DNA of 64,000 nt from Asterias rubens (taxonomy: Eukaryota > Echinodermata > Asteroidea > Forcipulatida > Asteriidae), in NCBI RefSeq assembly GCF_902459465.1, contig NC_047083.1, positions 808,501 through 872,500 of the forward strand, read 5' to 3'. Positions within the stretch are counted from its first letter, which is position 1; each line of letters begins with the position of its first letter. Positions 52,028 to 63,824 of this stretch are shown here, piece after piece. The notes beneath the pieces are model-generated. The model was not told where the DNA came from. It ran no database searches and worked only from the letters and a program-made list of their open reading frames with translations. A program made the position numbers and the translations under genes.

Positions 52028-55012
52028 TTATAGACTTTTAAGTTTATCAGACGGTAACGAATTATCTAGTTTCTCCGTCTGTCCCAGTTCCTTGACGACC
52101 GACACAGCGATTAGAAGTTGGGCTAGATAATATGTGGTCATTATAATATACTGAGCATTGGGTACTGGAACCGCAAATAGATTGACAGAAAGCACCGTAT
52201 CAGAAACTAAGAAGAGTGCTGCACCGAAGAAAGCATAAAGTCTGGTCCAAGACATTTTGTTAGAGATGGTGATCCTAGCCATGGCACGCCAGAGCATCGT
52301 TAGAATGAGGACGCCATAGACCATGCCAGGGTAGAACAGCTTCTTAGCACTCACACCGGGTATAAGGTACTGCCACATGACAATGTAGTACGGGAGAAAG
52401 AAAAACATGAAAGTCCACCACATCGGGCGCTCATGGAACGCTACAATGTAGAGGAGATGAGCTACGGCAAAGGAAGCTAACCCGAAGATGAAGTAATCCT
52501 TAGCGTAGACGAGGCAGGCATCACCCACCCCGGAGAATAACAATCCCAGGAGAATCGCTAGAGAGTATCTTGAGAAACCGTAGTGATGGATTTGAATCAA
52601 GACGTAGAGACACAAGAAGACTATCGGGAGACACTTGAGGAAGATTCCAAGAGGGGACGGCTCGTTTTCCTGAGGTATCCAGTGAAGGAGGTAGAGTAGA
52701 GATGACGTCACACAAGGACACAGGAGTAGAAAATCCGACCTTAACTGCAAATAAAAACAAAATCATTTAACAATGCAGCAAAACAATTACAGTTAGTAAT
52801 TTTCATGAAAACATTCAATTAACAAAAAGCTGACAAATTAATTCAGGCCTCAAAATAGCCAATGGCTACAGAAATTGCCGTGGTGCCCTGTGCTTTTGCT
52901 TTGTGTGGTGCCCTTTACAAAGTTCCAAGTTAATATTTTCCTAATGAGGTGCCCCTTACCAGAGGGAAACTGCGGTGCTCCTTGAAGAGCAAAGTTTAAG
53001 GCCAGTGAATTCCTTTAGAATAATGAGCAAAGAGCAGATAAATTGTAGTCAGGACAGAGCCACAGTAATGAATCATGGTCTCAACAAAATCTCAACACGG
53101 AAAAGTTTGAGTGATCTCTGGGACTATTATGAGCTAAACTTATGTTATGAAGTTAAACAAAAAGAAGAAGTACTCACCAACGATTTTCTGATACAGTGGA
53201 CAGACAATGAACCCAATGGTGATGAAAGCAATGAGGTCAGAATACTCAGCGATGTGTGGAGCCTCAAAGTGTTGTGTTTTTAAAAAGCAGATAGTGAATG
53301 ATTTCCCCCCGATGAAGCGTAGCAAAATGCTACACAAAATTTGCAGGCCTCGAAATAACTCACATCACCTAAAGCTATTGCCTTGGTGCCCTGTGCTGTT
53401 GCTGTGGTGCCAGGCCTGATATTTCACGGATGAAATAGTGGCGATTGCCCCATGTCAATGACTTGGTGCCCTCGAAATGCTCCAACAGAAATTTACAATT
53501 TCCTCATAGTCATCTTAGGGTTCCCTTTACCAAGGAGAATATGACTTGGTGCCCTTGCCCTTTAAAAAACGAAGCATAATGCCTGTGGTGCCCTTTGCAA
53601 AGTTCCAATACATGACAGTTTTCAAGAGGTGCCAGTTACCAGAGCAAAATAGCTGTGCCCCTTCAGTGCAAAATTCAAGGCCTTGTTGTAGCGTCATAGC
53701 AAGGCCTTTAGAGAGGTATAACTGCATGACTTACGCTTGCGGGTTTGTAAAGTAGCCCAATGTGAGCCACTTCACAAACACTGAGAAGCATAATTATTCA
53801 TATCCCAAAGGGAATTTAGATTTATTGAGGGATATTTGATCTTATTTTTTTCCTTAAAAAATTATTCCCCTCAAGAAATTGGTGGTAAACTAGACCCAAT
53901 AACTGGGGGCTGTGCTCCTTTTTTTCGAAATTTGTAATTATCGGTCGTAAGACCGATAATTTACAAAGAAGGTAAAACGTTCTTTATTAGTGAGTAGCGT
54001 TGTCAAGACCCAAAAAGGCTTCTGACCCAAAACCAATGCCCTCACAATGGCTTTAGTTTCATTCATGATTTCAATAGTTCAAATCAAAAAGAAAGTGCTT
54101 GTTCCTCTTTCGGAATATATGTATTTTCGGCACTCTCTGGACGGACGGACGAGGACGAGGCAAGGATAAAAACTTTGCCTTGTCATCTGGTCATGGAGGA
54201 AGGGAACATGGATAAACCATGGAGGTAGAATCTCTACCTCCGTTGATAAACATACACTTAATTATAAAGTGGAAGTCGAATACTGCAATTTGTTTTAATC
54301 TGAAACAATTATCGTGCAAACACAGTTTTATCAAATGCCAGTTGCCAATTCAGTGTGTGGACCATACTTAGTACAAAAACAAGCAAAGTACATAATCATT
54401 AATAATAATAATAATAATAATACCATTAATTTATAAAGCGCCTTTTCCAAAGGTTACAAAGCGCTCAGAGAATGACAGGAAAAAAACAAAAAAGGAATGC
54501 AAACAAAAACCAAGAGGAAAACCACGACTAGGCAAAGCTAGCAGCATTTAGCCAAGAAAGACCCGCGCAAAGCCTGTCTCTTTATAGACTAGAACAGCAG
54601 GCCAAGCAAAGCAAAATTTACTGATTGAAAATGAATGTTTTCAGAGACCTTTTGAACATGGTAACAGAGCTAGAACTTTTGGTTGAGTTTGGAAGGGAAT
54701 TCCACATCCTAGGGCCTGCAACTGAAAATGCTCTGACTAACACTACAAACACTAATCATGGGACGAACCTTCCTCCATGCACTATCTGACTATAAAACAT
54801 CACAACACAAAACACGCCAGCTCAGCAGTAAACAACAGAAACACAGTTCGTGCTTCGGCTCCCGTGTTTCTTGTCAATCCGAGTTATACAAAATTTACAA
54901 ACAACAATTTTCTTCAAAGTTACGGACCACAAGAGGCTCAAAATCATGCCGAAAATGTTAATTTTTAACAATAATATTGCACAATAATACTTACCAATCC
55001 TGTTATGCCCAT
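52028..55012 (-). CDS. TMEM86-type lysoplasmalogenase (YhhN family), copy 2, two exons
   Basis: The main exon is 52028-52744 (minus strand), entered through an acceptor reading TTTTATTTGCAG. A six-codon first exon lies at 54995-55012: ATGGGCATAACAGGATTG followed directly by the donor GTAAGT. Joining them keeps frame and gives 244 aa, matching vertebrate TMEM86A (about 240). Conserved blocks are IFLKCLPIVFLCLYV, SGVGDACLVY, MLWRAMARI, ALFLVSDTVLSVN and VPVPNAQYIIMTTYYLAQL, with the paired Asp residues present. Copy 1 at 48630-49376 has the same exon boundary and is clearly similar along its whole length, so the pair arose by tandem duplication. Expected role is plasmalogen turnover in a membrane; I cannot tell TMEM86A from TMEM86B. 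Confidence 0.9.
52845..53690 (+). repeat. Family F repeats ('gtggtgccct' type) in the intron
   Basis: Blocks with GGTGCCCTTTACAAAGTTCC, CCTTACCAGAGGGAAACTGC and GAAGAGCAAAGTTTAAGGCC occur at about 52845-53005 and again at about 53345-53690. Related blocks lie at 47660-47835 and 60016-60145. Class unknown. Confidence 0.6.
54398..54760 (-). mobile_element. LINE 3' end with reverse-transcriptase ORF C-terminus, minus strand
   Basis: On the minus strand a frame reads RAFSVAGPRMWNSLPNSTKS then FKRSLKTFIFNQ and a stop, the C-terminal block of a CR1/L2-type ORF2. The 3' UTR ends in GGCGCTTTATAAATTAATGG and an (ATT)n tail at about 54400-54422. It is 5'-truncated and lies in the intron of the lysoplasmalogenase gene. 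Confidence 0.8.
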
Positions 55013-57277
55013 GTTGGTATAATTCTGTTGGTTCAGCGGGTTGAAATATCTTGTCAAACTAAGGGTTTAAATGTATACAAATTCAATCGGCGTTGCTCTT
55101 TTCGTTTTCTTTTTACTATAGTATAATGCACGTGATTGCGCAGACGTTTTTGTGTGTGTGTGTTTACATACGACATACAACTGTGTGTGCCGCGCGCAGA
55201 AGCACTCATACATCATACAAAATGCACGTGACTTTGTTGATATCACTAATTATTCTGACATCATTATATCCGTCGAATTTCATTGGATCTTTTCTAGCTA
55301 ATCATTAGCATAAAACCTACGTAATTTTGTAGAGTTGGTTATCCTTTTTTGGGTTGCTTCGCCTATTTTACCATTATGGTATGGTATGGTATGGTATGGT
55401 ATGACTTTTGGAGGAATATTTCTTTTAGCATTCCATTTTATTTTGTTGATCACTAAACATTCGCAACAAGAACATCAGCAACAGCAACATCAGCTAGCAA
55501 TGAAAGCATGCAGTGTGCGACTGGAAAAAAATAGAGGAAGATAATGAATGATGTGAATTATTATTGATATTATGTATATTTTGCATAATGCAAAAATAAG
55601 TAAAAAAATAAACAAAATAAATCATTGGTTGACCATGGAGGTAGGGAGGGGAGGAAGATTTACACACCATTTTGAGAAGGGGAGTAGATTATTTCAAGAT
55701 CATGTCATGGGTGACTTTTTCATAGTTTTAGTTTACACCATCCCATGCATTGCCATGTTTGTTAGTTTTTTGGTTGATGGATTTAAACAAAATTATTACT
55801 TTTTAATAAACCAATCAATGCAGGGAATTTCTCGTGGGTGACAATTCATGTCAATTTTATCCTCAGTAAAACATCCTATTCTCAGACCAGACTTACGATG
55901 AGGAACCGTGCAAAATAGTGTTTAGGAAAGTGGAGTTTTTTAAAACATGACTGATTTTATTCCTCTATGGGTTACACAAGAAAATAACTAAGTAACAACA
56001 AACACTTGAGGGCTCACTCTGCATTTTGCGCTCAGAAGTTCAACGCTGGTTCCCTGTCGTATGCGGTAACAAATCATGCATTTGCCTGTGGCAGGTGAAC
56101 CAATGAATTGTTAATGAACGGCCTTTTGCATTGGAAGGCGATCGCCGTACCGAACCGAAGTGAGAAAGCTATACATTTAATCTTCTAAAATCAAAACGAT
56201 CCAATATTTTTAAACATCCTAGTTTTCTGTTATCTAAAGTTTATTGATCACTTAATACATATATTTAAGTATTTAGTTATTTTATCATCTGGAAATATAT
56301 GAAAACAATAAAATACCACATCGTTGGGATCGGCGTAAATTAAACATTTCCCTATTCAATGTTGTGTACAATAATGTCGTTCTGTTCCATCATGATCATG
56401 TCCATGGCGGAATTATCGCGAACTAAACTGAAGCTGTTTAACTATTTATAATATAGCGAAGAACAAATATGACACATTTTGATATATTGCTTGTAATGTA
56501 TGTAATTCAACTAATAAATCAACTCAAAACCTTACAAAATTTCACTTTGCAGTGTTGCACCTCCAAGTTGCTGTCAATAAAATAAGTCAATTGACAATTA
56601 ATACAAAAATACATTTATTTGTAACATATCCGTCAGGGTTAGGCATTGTTAACTCCTTATCTTTTTCTTCTTACTGCAAAAATGTTCGGTGTTGTTATGC
56701 AAAAAAATATAACATTTAAAAGGTGTTCGACATGTTCATCACCACACAAAAAAATAGTGTGCCTGATGTAGGGTTTAGTAGTGTGAAGTGTAATGAATTA
56801 AATTGGGAGTAGGCCCTTTGAAAAACAAACAAATGGCCTTGCCTTCATCTTTAAAAAGATGAAATTCCAGGCCTTGTAAAAATGTAGACACAGGAACTGT
56901 GTTTAGTAAAATCGTATGTATGCCTAAAATGATGTATCTTTATATTTACTGAGAAATGGATAATAAATTCTGTGACTGACACAACATTTATTTTATTAAA
57001 AAAAAATTCAGATGACAGAAGAAAGAGTAAGAAACAAAACTACTTGTTGTAAGTTGTGTACCTACTAAATGGTCGTGCATGCAAGAACCCAGAACATTTG
57101 TAATCGAAGAGTATTAACCCTGGGTTTAACTTTTTTGTTCAAAACTCCTTGTTACAGGTTTTCTCGTTGGGCTTGCCAGCTACAAATACAATGATTAATA
57201 AGTTCACTTACATTTACAATGCATCCTTTGTTTCATTACCAGACATTTAATAATGGTATTTATTTTTCTATTTTAGA
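55013..57277. other. Shared 5' flank of the lysoplasmalogenase and RPS10 genes
   Basis: The two genes point away from each other. A (GGTAT)n microsatellite lies at 55375-55402. No coding frame is convincing. The untranslated first exons and promoters of both genes should be here. Confidence 0.5.
56112..56165 (+). promoter_or_regulatory. Candidate RPS10 TOP start and untranslated first exon
   Basis: A pyrimidine run CCTTTTGC at 56122, like the terminal-oligopyrimidine start of ribosomal-protein mRNAs, is followed by about 35 bases with CpG-rich GGCGATCGCCGTACCG and a possible donor GTGAGA at 56160. The coding exon begins at an acceptor one base before its ATG, so such an upstream exon must exist. 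The exact place is a guess. Confidence 0.35.
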
Positions 57278-60200
57278 ATGTTGATGCCCAAGAAGAGCCG
57301 CATCGCTATCTATGAAAACCTCTTCAAGGAGGGGGTTATGGTAGCCAAGAAGGATTGGAATCTACCAAAACACCCAGACTTGGAAGTCAGCAACCTCTTC
57401 GTTATCAATGCCTTGAAAGTAAGTATATCGTTGTCATCGGTTGCTTGGGGCCATTCCGCCCATTTTTTTGACAATTTTCATTTAACAAAACGTTAACACA
57501 ATGGTGCATGTGGTCGTAAACATTCCGTCTGCATTACAGCATTTTGACAATTTACACATCAATTGCTCATGCTCTTTCTCTGGTAAGTTTCAACGCACAC
57601 AGCCAGTAGGAATTAAGTTCAAGGTTTGACAGTGACTTCAATTCATCAATTAATTTATCCCCTTTTTTCTTCAGTCGCTGAGGTCCCGCGGCTACGTGAA
57701 GGAGCAGTTCGCCTGGCGTCACTATTACTGGTACTTGACCAATGAAGGTATCCAGTACCTGAGAGATTATCTTCATCTCCCCCCAGAGATTGTTCCCTCC
57801 ACCCTCAAGAGACAGGCCCGCCCTGAGACTGCAAGACCAAGACCCAAAGGTTAGATGCTTTCTTATTGTGATGCTTCTTTGTTTCTTTGTCTGTTGTCCA
57901 GACCAGGGGTGGATTTCACAAATAAGTAAAATAATAAATAATAACAATTCTTATATAGCGCATTTCACAATAACCGTATCAAGGCGCTTTAAATTAGTGC
58001 CCTGCAGCCGATTTCACGAAACGCTAGGATCAATCCTAACTCTAGTTAGAACGAGTAACCCGTCCTAACTTAGGATGAGTTCAATGCGTCCTACGTATTT
58101 GGATACGGAACTGAACCCGTCCTAAGTCCTAAGATTAATCCTAAGTTAGGAAGAGTTTTGTAAAATCGACGGCTGGTCATAGGGCAAATAACATCCCTTT
58201 TTTAATGTTTCTCAGCTCCCTTGGGATTAGACAACCTGGGCAACAGTTTATATCGCTCCAAAGGCTTTTTCATTCACAATATCAAACTCTACCCTCGCAG
58301 GTACCCATTTATACCCCTGGGTGAAGAGAAGCAATTATAGTAAAATATCTTGCTCAAGGACACAAGTGTCACGACCGGGATTCGAACCCACACTCTGGTG
58401 ACTTAGCACCAGAACTTGAATGTGATGCTCTTAACCACTCGGCCATGAGTGAGTGAGTTTACTCCTCCTAACTTTAGGACTAGTCTTAATCGACCCCTGG
58501 GTTTCTGTAGATCCTTCAAACAATTTTTTTTCAAGATCCCTAAACTATCTTTATTTAAGAAGCACTGAGTTATTTGATGTAGTCTTAAAAGAAATGGATG
58601 AAGCATGTTAATGTGATGAGTGTGGTTCGCTGTTTCTCCTGATTTAATTACTTATACTTTGTCTAAACTTAAATAATTAAATAATAATACCTCACTGTGT
58701 ATAGTGTCTTTACAACAACTAATTCATAACTAAATAATTTTAAAATGTTGATTTTGTGTTTGATATAAATGTGTTCTTCCCAGCATACAAATTAGGTCTT
58801 TTAGTTATGGTTCAAATGAAAAAAAGCTGACATTTTGATTGTGGTCTTGCGAAAAAAATTCTGTTCCAGTTATATCATAATTCTTACAACTTCTCTCAAA
58901 GTGTTTTCAAGTGTACCTGGAAGTAAATGTTTCATTAAGTTGCTGATCCTTCAAATCTCATTTAGCTTTCTGATGTGTTTTTCTCTACAGCCATGGAGCA
59001 AAGAGGACCACAGACCGGTGGTGATGCTCAGCGTGATACCTACAGACGAGGACCACGTAAGTTTCATTCCAAGATTCTTATCTTACCCGCCCCCCCCCCC
59101 CCCCCCCCACACACCCCTCTTACACTCTACCAAATTGTTGTTCAGCCTTGGCCCAAAGTAATGACTGCTTATATTCGTGTATTCTTATATGCATATTTTA
59201 TTAAACCAATTCGCAGCTGGAGCTGGACACTGAATTACACGGTACAGGCAAAACTGTGCTTAAAGCCTGGTTCATACTTCCTGCGAATGCAAAAGTAAAG
59301 CATATGTTGACGTCACAAATTCGCAACGAATAATTCGCAGCAGTTGAACTCTGCTCAATTCACTTGTGAATATCGCTGCAAAAGGAGAGTTCACTTCAAA
59401 TTCACTTTGTAATTGCATTTGCAGGTAGTATGAACCAGGCTTTACTGGGCTTCAGCCCACCATTTTGCACTTATAGCGAGGGTAAACCTTTGTAAATTAC
59501 TCAAAAATTATTTACCATGAAAACTTACTTGGTAAGAAGTTCTGTAGATGACTGTTGATAATATATAACATTTTGAGAAAGAAATCCCTTCAAAAGATTG
59601 TAGTTTTAGAGAGATGGATTCAAAAACATGTAATACTTTGAGAAAGTATCTTCTAGGGCCAAAATTTGAGACCATTGAAAAAAAAATTCAAAGATTGTGC
59701 TACACTTAAAATATTTCTAAAATTCCTAACGATTTTTTGTTCGAATATCAGCTGGAGCAGGTGGCCCAGACAAGAAGGGAGATGTTGGTGCTGGAACAAC
59801 ACAGAGCTTTGAGTTTGTAAGTATCGCCAATTAGGCCTCAAATAAACCACCGGAACCCATCGCAATAGGAGACTTTCCAACGCTAGGTGGCAGCAGACAT
59901 ACCGGGTAAATTTCCATTGTTTACGTAGTTCTGAACATGCGCATAATTCTGAGAACAATGGATTTACCCGGTAAGTCTGCTGCCCTCTATCGTCCCAGAA
60001 AGTCTCCCATTGTCATTGTGCCCTTTGCTTTTGCCATGATGCCCCTTGCGAAAATCCAAAATTATATTTTTCTCATACAAGTGCCCCTTTCCAGAGGGAA
60101 ACTGCTGTGGCTCTTCAAGAATGAAGTTCAAGGCCCGGTCTGTCATATTCCTTGTCTATCATTAATGGTTATTAGTAATGTCAAGGAAAAGGAGCCAGGC

Positions 60201-60583
60201 TTTGTGCTTCGTTACTTCCAGGTTTAGTTTACTTGACTGTATGGAGAAAAGTTACACATAGGCTGGAAGACATCACAAATTTTTTCATAAATATGATTTT
60301 GTTTTTACCCATACACTGATCTGATTCAGTACTGTATACTCCAATTTAGTTCAGTGCACAAAAAATCCACAGACAAATCACTCTGGTGGGATTCGAACCC
60401 ATGACCTTTGAATTGCTAGAGCGGATGTCTTATGACTAGACCACCAACCTAGCCCGGTGGCTTTGAGGCATTTTTAATCATATCCGTCTGCAGCTGGTAC
60501 AGCAATGAATTAATTCTGACTTTTCTTTCTTAAATCTTTTTCAGAGAGGAGGGTTCGGGCGAGGTCAATCACAGCAACAATAG
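57278..60583 (+). CDS. RPS10: 40S ribosomal protein eS10, five coding exons
   Basis: eS10 is a small-subunit ribosomal protein on the head and beak of the 40S particle. Coding exons: 57278-57418, 57675-57849, 58991-59056, 59752-59816 and 60545-60583, all GT..AG, summing to 486 nt (161 aa; human 165). The sequence opens [20 protein letters not shown], continues with [20 protein letters not shown] and [18 protein letters not shown], and ends in a basic Gly/Arg/Gln-rich tail ([12 protein letters not shown]). The acceptor AG is followed by A then ATG, so the 5' UTR is nearly all in an upstream exon. Two overlapping AATAAA signals lie at 60826-60835, about 245 bases after the stop. The intron before the third coding exon is swollen by nested repeats. 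Confidence 0.97.
57904..58500. repeat. Nest of repeats in RPS10 intron: family D broken by other elements
   Basis: It opens AGGGGTGGATTTCACAAATA and closes GGACTAGTCTTAATCGACCCC, the two ends of a family D element. Between them lie a LINE-tail-like piece (TATATAGCGCATTTCAC), a second palindromic element (about 58008-58170, GCCGATTTCACGAAACGCTA) and a minus-strand SINE (58195-58452). Confidence 0.65.
58195..58452 (-). mobile_element. tRNA-Leu/Ser-derived SINE, minus strand
   Basis: Read on the minus strand it opens CATGGCCGAGTGGTTAAGAG (A box) and about 50 bases later has GTGGGTTCGAATCCCGG (B box). A body with GTGTCCTTGAGCAAGATATT and ATAAATGGGTACCTGCGAGG follows. The tRNA part cannot be a functional tRNA gene because the anticodon region is expanded and a SINE body follows. 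Confidence 0.8.
59260..59444. mobile_element. Family G MITE, copy 2
   Basis: TTAAAGCCTGGTTCATACTT opens and AGTATGAACCAGGCTTTA closes the element. CTGCGAATGCAAA and TGCATTTGCAGG extend the arms. It lies in the RPS10 intron after the third coding exon. Confidence 0.8.
59863..60012. mobile_element. Family E MITE, copy 2 (identical to 16650-16799)
   Basis: Compared base by base by eye, all 150 positions agree with copy 1 in TTC17. It lies in the last RPS10 intron, with different flanks (ACCCATCG before, TCATTGTG after). Confidence 0.85.
60305..60465 (-). mobile_element. tRNA-derived SINE, minus strand
   Basis: GGTGGGATTCGAACCCATGA holds the inverse B box, and TAGACCACCAACCTAGCCCG the inverse A-box side. 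CCCATACACTGATCTGATTC and ACTGTATACTCCAATTTAG form the tail. It is the most complete copy of the family in the window. Confidence 0.7.
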
Positions 60584-62220
60584 AAAACCAACGAGCATCA
60601 AATGTCGTAAGAATGATCTCCATCTGGCATCCGCCATCTTTGTTTTCATACACACCTCGCAATGAGACTTTAAAATGAGGCGCCGTTAACTGAAGTAGAC
60701 TGGTGCCTGCTGTTGAAGGGTACACACTCCATAATGGTTCTTCGTGGAGCTACACACAAGATGGCAGCAGCTTTCGTGCGTACCAAACAACAGAAATGGG
60801 ATTTTAAATATGTGAAGTTATAACAAATAAATAAAAAGGGTATTCATTTACCTAGAAGTGGAAAAAAGAAATTGTGTGAATGTAGTTTTTTGTTCTGGTT
60901 CAGAGTTGAGAAATCCTTTTTAATTCAAAAGAAATGTCCACGTTTTTTCAACCCGAGAGTTGTAAGTGGAGGAGGAATGTGAAAATAAACACGAGCTAAC
61001 TCCTGGTTGAACGTCATGCAACAATCCCACCCCTTCAATGTTCCCTTCTAAATGTAACAATTCCACCCGTTACATCACTACTCCAAACCCCCAAATAAAA
61101 AACAAGACTATAAAATGGCCTTTGGTTGATGGGATCGGGTTCTAACCCCTCCCTCCTGATACACCAATAGTCTTTGAAAACTTTGTTTTAGAAAACTAAC
61201 TTGCATGGTGTCTTCACTTTGTCTTGAGAGAATCTCAGAATTCATTGGAGGATTTTAAGGAGAGGGTGCTTCAGTAACGGGTGAAAATAGTGTGTTGAAG
61301 TACGGACATTTGTTGGGGGGGGGGGCAACCTCTGCCACACGTTTGGTATACACTCGTCTCGTCATAAATTAGAAAAGTTATACATTATGGCATCATAAAT
61401 TCAAGACTCGTGATAATAGCAGCTGTACAAATTTTGAGGGGGGGGGGGGGAAGTTAAGCACCTGTCAGCCACATGTGCGCCATGGTACACACTTGTCATT
61501 ATATGAGAAAGTTCACATTTGGCATAATATTCAAGAGTTGTGAAAATAGCAACTGTACAAGTTTTGAGACCTGCCCCTCTTTCTTTTCAAAACAAAAGTT
61601 TATACAAATCAGACGATGCAGTCTCCATGAAATGAATGGTAGGCCTATGTTTTCTTCCCTTGAGCGTGTACAAATTAAGCTTGCATTTGCAAGAAATCCA
61701 GGCTCTTTTGTACAAAATGGGATGTTTGAATTAAATTGTCTAGAGAATCGGTGAAGAAAAAGAAAAAAATAACCCTGACAACCTGCCATAAATCAATTCA
61801 TTATCAGCTGATGAACAAAGCAAATCCATTACAGGAAACGAAACTTATGCAATGTAATTATGCAGGGCCCAAAAAACAGTTATTTTTTACTGATTTGACT
61901 CACCCTGGGTAAAATAAAGGAAATCAATAAATAAATGCAAGTTATTATTGTGTTTTGATGCAGACAACTTGAATATGTCTGTGTCGATAAATTTTCTCGA
62001 TTGTTTTTTTGTTTGACCCTTATACAAATTGGTTTGAACCACGCCCTCCAAGATTTCATGTGTTTACCGTTCCCAAAACACTACACCCATTTACGTAATT
62101 TCAAAACCCACGAGTAATGTCACTGATTGTGAACTGGTACTCAGCGACATTCAAACGGCTTCATAAACGTAATGATGGGAACCACGCAAATTTAGACTGG
62201 CACCGTTTGTCAGATAAAAA
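60584..62220. other. RPS10 3' UTR and intergenic spacer
   Basis: AATAAA signals lie at 60826-60835. Two short blocks at about 61310-61450 and 61435-61580 share a poly-G run plus TGTACAAATTTTGAGG-like words, a diverged local duplication. No coding frame. Confidence 0.5.
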
Positions 62221-62402
62221 GCATCACTTCCGGCAATGAACACGCTGAGGTGCCATGCACGTACTTTGGATTACTTCCTTATTTTTATTCAGCACTTTTC
62301 GATAGTTGAACTGATTCGAGGACTTTTGTAACTAAAGTTTTGTCGAATGTTTGGTTAAATATTTAAATTATTTAAAGTACTTTGGTAGCATATATAACAA
62401 CA
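62221..62402 (+). promoter_or_regulatory. Probable myotrophin promoter and 5' UTR
   Basis: CACTTCCGGCA at 62225 is a good ETS-family site, common in TATA-less promoters. Start of transcription is not defined. ATATATAAC at 62390 is too close to the start codon to be a TATA box. Confidence 0.4.
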
Positions 62403-63813
62403 ATGACCGATCTTCAGTGGGTGTGCCAAAATGGTGAGATAGAGAAGCTAAAAGAACTAATTGGGAAAGTGAGTATACCTTTTTATTTTTTATTTTATTA
62501 TTTGGCTCGGAGTCAAACTCCTGTCATTATTGTCAACTATTACTAGTATTACGAACTTGCATTTAAAGTGTAGTCATCATATCCATGAAAAGGTTGGCGT
62601 TTTCCCAAGATTATCACTGTAGAATGCCAGCTTTGTTAATGTTGGAAACGTGTTGTTTCTTGTTGTTTATTTTGTACATTATAAAGATAGGAATATATGA
62701 TGATGTTAAGAAGAATTGTTAAGATTTTTTTTATGCAAACATGAATTTGTTTGTATAAAATAAATAAGTTCAGTTTAACTAGGCAACTGTTTTTGCATCC
62801 ATTTGGCCCCCCAAAAATAGCGGTCAGGAGTGACGCAAAACATGTATTTTTTGTATTATTTGCCATTATCATTATAAAGTTTATATCCCATCACAATTTT
62901 TCTTGGTTTTCTGAATTGTTATTTTATGATAAGTTTAATAAGGTTTATCGCGATTCAGAACCGCAATGCGTTGTGGGAAAGCAGATGGGGCAGTTTGCTA
63001 TGTGATGTGCACGACTTGCGCACGCATCGCCTATATCTTTGTGTGGGTTCAACAGCGCCCTCTCTTGATATTTTGCTATACCTTTGGCTTTTGGAACCGT
63101 TCCATTGTTTTAATTTCCTCTATACAATTAAAATGTAGATATTATTTATTTATAAAACTGTTATGTGAAAATTTCATTTCAAAAGGTGATAGTGTTTTGA
63201 GATAACGCAACCATACAATAGACCTCATCCCGCTTCAGACGGACCACCTGGTTGATTTTTTCTCAATTGTTGAAAGGTGTTGTGGAAAGGAAAAGGGGGC
63301 TAACGATGCCTCCTCTTCCTTCCCACAATGCCTTCCGACAATTGAGAAAAATCAGCTAGTAGGCAGGATAATAAGGTCTATAAAGCCAAAAGTTTTATTG
63401 TCAGTCATTTTAAGAGTGATGATTACCAAATGTACATATGTGTGTATCTTCTCTTTAAATGATCTCTATTATGATTAGTTTAATTGTTGGCACATTGTTC
63501 TTAGTCTAGGGAGCTAATGTCAACCAGAACTTCAATAAGAAAAAGACCAAAATGCTTTATACCATCAAAAGTTACTGCAGGCTTCTACTATTCCAGAAGT
63601 TGTTTTCATTCATTTTAAGAGTGATTACCAATTGTATACCTTCAAATGATCTGTTATGATTAGTGTAATAATAATTGATGCATGTTATTCTTGATCTAGG
63701 GAGCTAATGTCAACCAAACTCTTTCAATGGGAAGAAGACCACTGCATTTTGCAGCTGACTACGGCCAAACAGAGATCATCAGCAAGTTAATCGAAAATGG
63801 TGCAGATGTCAAT
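62403..63813 (+). CDS. MTPN: Myotrophin (V-1), first two coding exons, runs off the window
   Basis: Myotrophin is a small ankyrin-repeat protein that binds and blocks the actin capping protein; in vertebrates it also acts in NF-kB and growth signalling. Exon 1 is 62403-62468 (MTDLQWVCQNGEIEKLKELI plus GK) and exon 2 is 63700-63813, read in phase 0. Exon 2 carries ankyrin-repeat residues GANVNQTLSMGRRPLHFAAD then YGQTEIISKLIENGADVN. The 60 residues match the first half of the 118-residue vertebrate protein, including its exon boundary. The remaining exons lie beyond base 64000. A broken copy of the start of exon 2 lies about 190 bp upstream. Confidence 0.93.
63218..63382. mobile_element. MITE with AATAGACCT ends in myotrophin intron
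   Basis: The ends AATAGACCTCATCC and ATAATAAGGTCTAT are inverted, and the interior arms (TTTCTCAATTGTTGAAAGGT against CCGACAATTGAGAAAAATCA) also pair. It shares its terminal word with the nested element at 39851-40027. Confidence 0.65.
63410..63600 (+). pseudogene. Decayed duplicate of myotrophin exon 2 with its acceptor
   Basis: TTCTTAGTCTAG at 63498-63509 followed by GGAGCTAATGTCAACCAGAA copies the real acceptor and exon 2 start (CTTGATCTAG then GGAGCTAATGTCAACCAAAC). The upstream intron sequence is duplicated as well: TTTTAAGAGTGATGATTACC at about 63408 against TTTTAAGAGTGATTACCAAT at about 63616. After about 45 bases the copy drifts, with indels relative to the real exon, so it does not encode the ankyrin repeat. 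Confidence 0.8.
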
Positions 63814-63824
63814 GTAAGTATGGC

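Noticed and set aside
57567-57947. Minus-strand frame of 126 aa
   Set aside because: It lies opposite the second coding exon of RPS10 and has no recognisable domain.
58375-58452. A possible tRNA-Leu or tRNA-Ser gene on the minus strand
   Set aside because: A and B boxes are present, but the part between them is not a proper cloverleaf and a SINE body follows.
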